Shown one piece after another: positions 1 through 5,288 of a stretch of DNA of 13,326 nucleotides. The stretch is taken from NCBI GenBank assembly GCA_012521935.1, contig JAAYLJ010000204.1, positions 1 through 13,326 of the forward strand. Reading direction: 5' to 3'. Every line of letters starts with the position of its first letter. Position 1 is the first letter of the stretch. Both the position numbers and the translations under genes were made by a program. Source of the stretch: Campylobacteraceae bacterium. Its GTDB lineage: Bacteria; Campylobacterota; Campylobacteria; Campylobacterales; Campylobacteraceae. Under the pieces are notes generated by a model. The model saw only the letters and a list, made by a program, of their open reading frames with translations. It made no database searches and was not told where the DNA came from.

Positions 1-207
1 CTTTCCATTATCGCCCTCTAGGGTAAAAAGATAGCTATATTTTTTAGATATTTCACCTATTTCACTACTGTTGCACTCGTGTAAAAGACTCATAAAAGCA
101 TCATAATAATACTTTGGATATGGTGGAACATTTAGTGATTTTAATTTTGCAAAAGCCATTTCGCCTATCTCATTTATAAATTTTACAATCGAAATATTTT
201 TATCCAT
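1..207 (-). CDS. N-terminal fragment of an unidentified protein, possibly a GGDEF diguanylate cyclase
   Basis: An open frame starts with ATG at 207 and runs off the left edge, giving the first 69 residues (begins MDKNISIVKFINEIGEMAFA). A weak AAGG ribosome binding site lies about 7-10 bases upstream, and a TATAAT box lies at 239-234 on the same strand. The stretch KLKSLNVPPYPKYYYDAFMS resembles the short helical N-terminal region seen before GGDEF domains in many Campylobacterota diguanylate cyclases, where a pattern like L..rgiPPtPenY...F recurs. No GGDEF motif is in view, so this is inference from a short resemblance. No signal peptide or membrane segment is visible in the part present. It lies 60 bases downstream of the pilT-like gene on the same strand but appears to have its own promoter. 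Confidence 0.4.
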   Translation of the reverse strand, partial: MDKNISIVKFINEIGEMAFAKLKSLNVPPYPKYYYDAFMSLLHECNSSEIGEISKKYSYLFTLEGDNGK

Positions 208-233
208 CTACTGCCTTAAAATTTTAAAAAAAT

Positions 234-239
234 ATTATA
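234..239 (-). promoter_or_regulatory. Candidate -10 box for the truncated left-edge gene
   Basis: The minus strand reads TATAAT, a perfect -10 hexamer, 27 bases upstream of the ATG at 207, followed by a T-rich leader. No convincing -35 hexamer is present, which is usual for sigma-70 promoters of Campylobacterota. Assigned by sequence match only. Confidence 0.45.
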
Positions 240-267
240 TCTTATCAAGCTGTTAAGAGGGTAAAAG

Positions 268-1326
268 CTATACTCCTAGTGCTCCTATTAATTCTTGAGG
301 CTGGGTTGAGTATCTTATGGCATCTTCTTTTGTGATAAGTCCAGCTCTAACTGCTTTTACCATTGCTTGAGTTTGGGTTACCATTCCTGTTTTTTGTTGA
401 TTTAACTGTAATTGTGAATATATTTGATGAATTTTATTCTCTCTAATGAGGTTAGAAATAGCTGAATTATTGATTAAAACTTCATGAACAGCATACCTTC
501 CACCCCCAATCTTAGGAAGTAAACTTTGAGAGATGATTGCTACTAATGAAACTGAGAGCATATTTCTAATTTGCACCTGTTCGGCTCCATCAAAACTATC
601 AACTATTCTATTTAATGTTTGAACAGCAGAGGTTGTATGTAAAGTTCCTAAAACCAAGTGCCCAGTTTCAGCTGCTGTAATGGCTGTTCCTATGGTTTCA
701 TGATCTCTCATCTCACCAACTAAGATAATATCTGGATCTTCTCTTAAAGAGTATTTTAAACCTCTGGCAAAACTTTTTGTATCTTCCCCCACATTTCTAT
801 GAGAAAATAGACTTTTTTTATTCTCATGTACAAACTCTACTGGATCTTCAATTGTGATGATATGTTTATTTTCAGTTATATTTATCTCATTTAAAAGCGC
901 TGCTAGGGTTGTTGATTTACCACTTCCTGTTGGCCCTGTTACTAAGATGAGTCCTTTTTCTCTTTTAATCATATGTTTAAAAATCTCTGGAGCTTTTAAA
1001 TCATCTAGTGAGGGTATAATTATGGGGATAATCCTAAATGCAGCGGCCAATTCATTATTTATAGTGTAGTAATAATTTGCACGAAAACGCCCAATACCAG
1101 GGAGCATAATGGCAAAGTCTAACTCTTTATTCTCTTCAAGCTCTTTTTTTTGCTTATCGGTAATTAGGGCATAACACATTTGCTCTATATCTTCACCAGA
1201 TAAAACATCCATATCTAAGCCTGCTAATTTGCCATCAATCCTAATCCTAGGTTCACTTCTGCTAACTAAATGTAAGTCTGAAGCTTTATAGGCAACGACA
1301 TTTTTTAATAGAGTTCTTACATCCAT
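268..1326 (-). CDS. pilT: PilT-type retraction/secretion ATPase
   Basis: This 352-residue cytoplasmic hexameric ATPase belongs to the PilT/GspE family, which powers type IV pilus retraction or a related filament. The PAS-like N-terminal domain (about 1-110) is followed by the RecA-like core: Walker A GPTGSGKS at 131-138, Asp box with ITIEDPVEF at 157-165, Walker B ILVGEMRD at 201-208 and His box TAAETGHLVLGTLHT at 217-231. Length is typical for PilT (about 340-370). The C-terminal retraction motif, AIRNLIRE in characterised PilT proteins, appears as AISNLIRE at 289-296, with Ser in place of Arg. The ATG at 1326 has AAAGG 7 bases upstream. It follows gatC by 21 bases on the same strand and is probably co-transcribed with it. 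No other pilus gene is in the window. PilU is an alternative assignment, but the length and the AIxNLIRE motif favour PilT. Confidence 0.87.
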   Translation of the reverse strand: MDVRTLLKNVVAYKASDLHLVSRSEPRIRIDGKLAGLDMDVLSGEDIEQMCYALITDKQKKELEENKELDFAIMLPGIGRFRANYYYTINNELAAAFRIIPIIIPSLDDLKAPEIFKHMIKREKGLILVTGPTGSGKSTTLAALLNEINITENKHIITIEDPVEFVHENKKSLFSHRNVGEDTKSFARGLKYSLREDPDIILVGEMRDHETIGTAITAAETGHLVLGTLHTTSAVQTLNRIVDSFDGAEQVQIRNMLSVSLVAIISQSLLPKIGGGRYAVHEVLINNSAISNLIRENKIHQIYSQLQLNQQKTGMVTQTQAMVKAVRAGLITKEDAIRYSTQPQELIGALGV

Positions 1327-1347
1327 AAATACAACCTTTGTGCCATA

Positions 1348-1626
1348 TTATTCAATGATTTTTGGAACAATAAAAAATCCATTTTCACTGTTTTTAGTTT
1401 GATTCAAAATATTTTTAATAATTTCACTATTTGATTGTGGATCATCTTCTCTAAAAGGGGTTGGTTTTATGCAAGAAGATGATGAAAGTGGTTCTTTGTA
1501 AGAGTTTTGAAAACTATCTATGAAAGAGATTATAGAGTTTAACTCTTGTAGGGTTTTTTTCTCATCATTTACACTTATGCTAGATGATTTTTCAAGTTTT
1601 TTAAGTAAAGCACTATCAACAAACAC
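1348..1626 (-). CDS. gatC: Aspartyl/glutamyl-tRNA(Asn/Gln) amidotransferase subunit C
   Basis: This 92-residue protein is the small GatC subunit of the GatCAB complex, which amidates Glu-tRNA(Gln) and/or Asp-tRNA(Asn) in the cytoplasm. GatC wraps around GatA and GatB and stabilises them. The sequence shows the family layout: an N-terminal helix pair (LLKKLEKSSSISV, then LQELNSIISFIDSFQ), a central LREDxPx-like stretch (FREDDPQSN, about 58-66) and the diagnostic C-terminus ENGFFIVPKIIE (81-92), close to the FFVVPKIIE end of other Campylobacterota GatC. Size matches the family (about 90-100). The start is GTG at 1626 with GAGGA 6 bases upstream on the minus strand. It is the first gene of a gatC-pilT unit. 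gatA and gatB are not in the window, as is common in this phylum. Confidence 0.85.
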   Translation of the reverse strand: MFVDSALLKKLEKSSSISVNDEKKTLQELNSIISFIDSFQNSYKEPLSSSSCIKPTPFREDDPQSNSEIIKNILNQTKNSENGFFIVPKIIE

Positions 1627-1674
1627 GAATTTTCCTCATTTTAGTCTCACTCTTTAGGACAAGAGTCAATTAAA

Positions 1675-1684
1675 TATTGTATCA
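1675..1684 (-). promoter_or_regulatory. Extended -10 promoter for gatC-pilT
   Basis: The minus strand reads TGATACAAT (1684 to 1676), an extended -10 (TGn plus TACAAT) about 50 bases upstream of the gatC GTG. Its perfect mirror image lies at 1722-1731 and faces the other way, giving 10-base inverted arms 37 bases apart. Functional assignment rests on sequence match and on the divergent gene layout. Confidence 0.55.
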
Positions 1685-1721
1685 AAAAGGAGTTTAAAAA
1701 AGAATTGTTTCATTCCCGCTG

Positions 1722-1731
1722 TGATACAATA
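1722..1731 (+). promoter_or_regulatory. Extended -10 promoter for the yfgM-like to hisG operon
   Basis: The plus strand reads TGATACAAT (1722-1730), identical to the divergent gatC promoter element. It lies 31 bases upstream of the GTG at 1762, which places a start site near 1737. No good -35 is visible. This is the only obvious promoter ahead of the five-gene plus-strand run ending at hisG. Confidence 0.55.
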
Positions 1732-1761
1732 AAAGTTTTAAAATTAAGATAAAGGATAGTT

Positions 1762-2322
1762 GTGGCATTAAAAGAGAATATAAAGGCTATTAGGCAAGAG
1801 ATAAGTGCCCAAGAGCAATTTTTAGAAAGCCTAATAAAGGGTGAGAGATTCTTTAAAAAATATAAGTGGTTAATCTTAGGAGTTGTGGTGGCCATCGTTT
1901 TAGCTGCGATTGTCATTAATGTAAATACAATCTTAAAAGAGAAGAGAGTTTTAGAGGCAAATGAGACATACTTAGCACTTTTAAACAATCCAAATGATGG
2001 AAGTGCGTTAGAGCTTTTGAAAAAAAGAGATTTAAAACTATATAATCTTTTTAAATTTTCTCAAGCAGTAAAAAATGAAGATAAGAGTGAATTAAACGCT
2101 TTAGCTAATGAAGAGTTTGATGAGTTTTTAAAAGAGATAGTTTTGTATGAAACTACTGGAGAGAGCGAAGAGTTGCTTATAAATTTAACCTTTTTAAAAG
2201 AGGGGTATGCTCTTCTTGAAAAAGGAGATATTGATGGAGCCAACGCATCTTTTGCAAAGGTATCACCCGCTTCTTCATTGCAAAATATCATCAGTAGTTT
2301 ACAACACTACCAAGGGAAATAG
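1762..2322 (+). CDS. Membrane-anchored YfgM-like (ancillary translocon/TPR-type) protein
   Basis: This 186-residue protein has a charged cytoplasmic N-terminus (1-35), one hydrophobic segment (WLILGVVVAIVLAAIVINV, about 36-54) and an alpha-helical C-terminal region. The C-terminal part has TPR-like character (YLALLNN, LYNLFKFSQAV, FLKEGYALLEKGDIDGANASF). This layout of a short N-tail, one transmembrane helix and a periplasmic TPR-like domain matches YfgM of gammaproteobacteria (about 206 aa), a SecYEG-associated protein linked to periplasmic chaperones. In E. coli yfgM lies directly upstream of bamB, and here the next gene is a BamB-like lipoprotein, which supports the assignment. The start is GTG at 1762 with AAAGGA 5 bases upstream; the in-frame reading begins (f)MALKENIKAI. 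Similarity is at the level of architecture and context, so orthology is inferred. Confidence 0.55.
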   Translation: MALKENIKAIRQEISAQEQFLESLIKGERFFKKYKWLILGVVVAIVLAAIVINVNTILKEKRVLEANETYLALLNNPNDGSALELLKKRDLKLYNLFKFSQAVKNEDKSELNALANEEFDEFLKEIVLYETTGESEELLINLTFLKEGYALLEKGDIDGANASFAKVSPASSLQNIISSLQHYQGK

Positions 2323-2325
2323 TAG

Positions 2326-3327
2326 ATGTTTAGAGTCGCTTTAACCATCATTCCAATATTTTTGATTTTAAGTGGATGTGGAACAAAAAGACAATATTTT
2401 GAGCCAGAGCAGACAGTTGGTAAGGTAAAGTATGAGAAAAAATTACCAGCCCCAATTATAGATGTTTTTAGACATGGTGCAACATTAGAAAATGGACAAG
2501 TAATCGTTGGAGATGGCGTTTTAGACATAGTGCTGCCAAAAGACTTTGTTTTTTTGGGACAATATGATGATAACTATGTTGCAGCAAGCAGATGCGGAGA
2601 GTTAATAATCCTTAATGGAAATAGTGAAACTATATATTCAAAAAAGTTTGATAAAGGGGTTGCAGCAGCTGCGCTAGATGGAGCTTTACTAGCTTTAATT
2701 GATAGATCTAATGGGCTTTATCTCATAGATACTAAAGATGAAAAGAGACTTTTTTACAGCAAGCAAGAGGATGTTTTTGCCCTAGATGCTAGGATTTCAA
2801 ATCCATACTTTTTAAACACTTTAGTTATATATCCAACTTTAGATGGAAAAGTCATCATAGTAGATAGAAATAGCGGTGAAACCATAAGAGATGTGGTTAT
2901 TAGTAGCGAGCAGTTTTTTAATAATGTAATATTTTTAAATGTCATAGGTGATAGGCTTGTTGTTGCTACATCTACTAGGGCTATATCGATAAATCCAAAC
3001 AATACAGCATTTTTGGATGCAGATATTAAAGATTTAATCGTACTAGAAGATAGAGTTTTTATTTTTACAAAAGATGGAAGAGTGCTTTTAACTGATACAG
3101 ATTTAAACATTTTAAAAGAGAGAAAGTTTGAATTTGCAGTTTTCTCAGGTGTGATTCATGGTGAGTTTATCTACATGGTTGAGAAAAATGGCTTTTTGAT
3201 TGCAACTGATTTGGATTTAAAAAGTGTAAATATATATAAACTTCCTAGCAAAATCAAAACCATGGTATTTGCCACTGATGATACTTTGTTTGTTGGCGAT
3301 AGATATTTAAAGCTTAATAAAAACTGA
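2326..3327 (+). CDS. Beta-propeller lipoprotein resembling BamB
   Basis: This 333-residue predicted lipoprotein has a signal peptide with hydrophobic core (about 3-15) and lipobox LSGC, with the lipidated Cys at 18. The residue after Cys is Gly, not Asp, so outer-membrane delivery is plausible. The mature part is beta-rich with recurring blade-like units: CGELIILNGNSETIYSKKF (90-108), NGLYLIDTKDEKRLF (129-143), DGKVIIVDRNSGETIRDV (173-190), DGRVLLTDTDLNILKERKF (250-268) and NGFLIATDLDLKSVNIY (288-304). DGxVxxxDxxxGxxx units of this sort are typical of PQQ-like/BamB propellers. BamB (about 390 aa) is an accessory lipoprotein of the outer-membrane beta-barrel assembly machine. The protein here is somewhat shorter, and the AWxxxxGG-type PQQ motifs are not evident. 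The ATG lies 3 bases after the upstream stop, with AAGGGA as the ribosome binding site. A different propeller lipoprotein remains possible. Confidence 0.55.
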   Translation: MFRVALTIIPIFLILSGCGTKRQYFEPEQTVGKVKYEKKLPAPIIDVFRHGATLENGQVIVGDGVLDIVLPKDFVFLGQYDDNYVAASRCGELIILNGNSETIYSKKFDKGVAAAALDGALLALIDRSNGLYLIDTKDEKRLFYSKQEDVFALDARISNPYFLNTLVIYPTLDGKVIIVDRNSGETIRDVVISSEQFFNNVIFLNVIGDRLVVATSTRAISINPNNTAFLDADIKDLIVLEDRVFIFTKDGRVLLTDTDLNILKERKFEFAVFSGVIHGEFIYMVEKNGFLIATDLDLKSVNIYKLPSKIKTMVFATDDTLFVGDRYLKLNKN

Positions 3328-3653
3328 TGAATAAAGTAGTAGATTTTTTACTTAAAGAAGGGGTTTTGTGTAAAACTTTATACCCCATTAGTTTTAGCCA
3401 AAATAGAAGAGGGGTTGTCTGTTTTTTAGGGGTTGATTTAAACTCTAAATATGTAGGAGTTTGGCACAGGGTGACAAAAAACTACTTAAATGAAAAAGAG
3501 GCAATGTTTTTTTTAGCAAGCCATAAAGAGCTTGAGGGCGCAAGAGGACATAAAATATTTAGAAAAATATTAATAAATGAGAGTACTCTTTCTAAAAAAG
3601 CAAAAGAGATACTAAGTTCAAAAAGTTGGAAAATAATAGATGCTTCTGTGTGA
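3327..3653 (+). CDS. Unknown 108-residue protein between the BamB-like gene and coaX
   Basis: I do not recognise this family. The protein is small and basic, with no signal peptide and no membrane segment, so it is probably cytoplasmic. Visible features are an N-terminal alpha/beta stretch (VVDFLLKEGVLCKTLYPI), a hydrophobic strand (GVVCFLGVDLNSKYVGVWHRV, about 29-49), a helical part (YLNEKEAMFFLASHKELEGA) and a lysine-rich C-terminus. Two cysteines (15 and 32) are too few and too spaced to suggest a metal site. It is translationally coupled on both sides: its ATG overlaps the previous stop (TGATG at 3325-3329), and its last 14 bases overlap the start of coaX. No ribosome binding site of note precedes it, which fits coupling. 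The tight packing supports it being a real gene. Confidence 0.72.
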   Translation: MNKVVDFLLKEGVLCKTLYPISFSQNRRGVVCFLGVDLNSKYVGVWHRVTKNYLNEKEAMFFLASHKELEGARGHKIFRKILINESTLSKKAKEILSSKSWKIIDASV

Positions 3654-4272
3654 TATTGGAAATTCAAATGTACATTTTTTGCAAAATGGAAGGCAGTGGA
3701 GTATCTCTTTGGAAGAGTTTAAGAGTTTTGTCCCAGAAGAGACACTATTTTATATAAATGTAAATGAAGCTCTGAAAACTTTTTTAAAAGATAGGAAAAA
3801 TTTTATAAATTTAGAGCCATATTTTAATTTTGATACCATATATCAAGGCATAGGGATAGATAGAGTAGCTGCTTGTTACACTATAAGTGATGGGATAGTA
3901 ATAGACGCAGGAAGTGCAATAACTGTTGACATAATGACAAATGGATTGCATTTAGGAGGGTATATATTGCCAGGACTTAGTGCTAGTTTGGATACTTATA
4001 GTAAAATATCTCCTGCTTTAAAAACATATTTTAATCCAAGCGTAATACTTGATGCGCTGCCCCAAAAAACAGCAGACGCAGTTAATTACGGTATCTTAAA
4101 ATCGATACTTTTAATGCTACAAAATACTTGTTTAGAGAAAAACATATACTTTACAGGTGGAGATGGAAAGTTTTTTTCAAAATTTTTCAAACACTCAATA
4201 TACGATAAGATGCTAGTTTTTCGTGGTATGCAAAAAGCAATAGAAGAAAATGATCTATCAAAAAGGATATAG
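3640..4272 (+). CDS. coaX: Type III pantothenate kinase
   Basis: CoaX phosphorylates pantothenate with ATP, the first step from pantothenate to coenzyme A, in the cytoplasm. The 210-residue sequence carries the ASKHA-type signatures of the family: the phosphate-binding loop DIGNSN (5-10), GIGIDRVAAC (70-79) with the conserved Asp-Arg, the second phosphate loop VIDAGSAITVD (87-97), GGYILPGL (106-113), TADAVNYG (144-151) and the adenine-side FTGGDG (171-176). It is shorter than the usual 240-260 residues. The Campylobacterota enzymes are similarly short (about 210-225), so this is not a truncation. The ATG at 3640 lies inside the end of the upstream gene, and the stop codon abuts the hisG start codon with no gap. 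CoaX enzymes are generally insensitive to CoA feedback and need a monovalent cation. Confidence 0.9.
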   Translation: MLLCDIGNSNVHFLQNGRQWSISLEEFKSFVPEETLFYINVNEALKTFLKDRKNFINLEPYFNFDTIYQGIGIDRVAACYTISDGIVIDAGSAITVDIMTNGLHLGGYILPGLSASLDTYSKISPALKTYFNPSVILDALPQKTADAVNYGILKSILLMLQNTCLEKNIYFTGGDGKFFSKFFKHSIYDKMLVFRGMQKAIEENDLSKRI

Positions 4273-4890
4273 ATGTTAACAATCGCTTTGCCAAAAGGCA
4301 GAATAGCAAATGAGTCACTGAATATTTTTACTACTATTTTTGGAAATGGTTTTGAGTTTGAAGATAGAAAACTTATATTGAAAACTCCACAATTTAACTT
4401 TTTATTAGTTAGAAATCAAGATGTTCCAGCCTATGTAAAACATCAAGCAGCTGATTTAGGGATTGTTGGTTTAGATGTTTTAGAAGAGCAAGAGTTAGAC
4501 TTAGTACAGCTTTTAGATTTAGGGATTGGAAAATGTAAGGTTTGTGTTGGAATGAAAAATGGAGAATTTTTGGATTATGATAAGCCTGAGATAAGAGTTG
4601 CAACAAAAATGGAGAGAATTGCAAAAAACTATTTTTCTAAAAAAGCGATGGCTGCAAATATTATTAAGCTTTATGGCTCAATAGAGCTAGCTCCCCTTGT
4701 TGGACTTTGTGATGCAATCGTAGATATCGTAGAATCAGGTGCTACTATGCGCCAAAATGGACTCCATGTAGTTGAAACCATAATGGAATCCTCAGCATAT
4801 CTAATAGCAAATCAAAATAGTTTTATTGAGAAAAAGAGCGAAATATTAGATCTTTACTATCGTATCGCTCCATTAGTGAAAAAAGATTAA
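4273..4890 (+). CDS. hisG: ATP phosphoribosyltransferase, short form
   Basis: HisG condenses ATP with PRPP to phosphoribosyl-ATP, the committed step of histidine synthesis. Family markers are ALPKGR (5-10), LVRNQDVPAYV (45-55), ADLGIVGLDVL (60-70), IELAPLVGLCDAIVDIV (137-153) and the PRPP-binding loop ESGATMRQNGL (154-164). At 205 residues it is the short form, which lacks the C-terminal regulatory domain and, where characterised, works in a complex with the regulatory paralogue HisZ. No hisZ is in the window. The ATG follows the coaX stop directly, with AAAGGA located inside the coaX end and a 5-base spacer. The stop codon TAA (4888-4890) overlaps that of the convergent receiver gene. It is the last gene of the plus-strand operon, and no other his gene is nearby. 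Confidence 0.93.
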   Translation: MLTIALPKGRIANESLNIFTTIFGNGFEFEDRKLILKTPQFNFLLVRNQDVPAYVKHQAADLGIVGLDVLEEQELDLVQLLDLGIGKCKVCVGMKNGEFLDYDKPEIRVATKMERIAKNYFSKKAMAANIIKLYGSIELAPLVGLCDAIVDIVESGATMRQNGLHVVETIMESSAYLIANQNSFIEKKSEILDLYYRIAPLVKKD

Positions 4891-5273
4891 GGGTATAGCT
4901 CTAAAACTCTATCGATCTTTTGATTTAACTCATTTTCTCTAATTGGTTTTAGTAAAAAATCATACGCTCCCTTATCCAAAGCTTCTCTTTTTCTGCTCTC
5001 ATCAGTTGTTAAGATAATGATGGGAGTTGATGAAAAATGCGGATATGCACTTAGGGCATCTAAAAATTCAATCCCATCCATTACTGGCATTTTAATATCT
5101 AAAAGTATGCACCCTATATCTGGGTTTGCCTCTAAGGCTTCTATCGCGTCAAGTCCATTTGAAGCCTCTATGATTTTAGATATGTTTGGATTTTTCTTTA
5201 GTAGTGAACTAATCAGTTTTAAATTAAATAAATCATCATCAACAGAGAGTACAACTAGTGAATCTTTTGACAT
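4887..5273 (-). CDS. Stand-alone CheY-like response regulator
   Basis: A 128-residue single receiver domain with nothing attached. The active-site set is complete: acidic cluster at D12-D14, phosphoacceptor D59 in LLDIKMPVMDG, the conserved Thr at 89-90 (ILTTDES) and Lys109 before Pro110. It should accept a phosphoryl group from a His-kinase or Hpt domain. Because it carries no DNA-binding or enzymatic output, it must act by protein contact or as a phosphate shuttle or sink. It follows the hybrid kinase gene by 15 bases with a strong AAGAGGAGA ribosome binding site, so the kinase and the Hpt-like protein two genes upstream are its probable partners. Its 3' end overlaps hisG tail to tail by 4 bases. 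It has no special resemblance to chemotaxis CheY beyond the fold. Confidence 0.88.
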   Translation of the reverse strand: MSKDSLVVLSVDDDLFNLKLISSLLKKNPNISKIIEASNGLDAIEALEANPDIGCILLDIKMPVMDGIEFLDALSAYPHFSSTPIIILTTDESRKREALDKGAYDFLLKPIRENELNQKIDRVLELYP

Positions 5274-5288
5274 AAAATCTCCTCTTAA

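Noticed and set aside
1627..1761. Riboswitch or small RNA between gatC and the yfgM-like gene
   Set aside because: Only promoter elements and short leaders are seen, with no recognisable conserved RNA structure.
2754..3110. 118-codon minus-strand frame opposite the propeller lipoprotein
   Set aside because: Ser/Thr-rich shadow translation of AT-rich sense codons, with no start signals. The sense gene has a clear lipobox and operon context.
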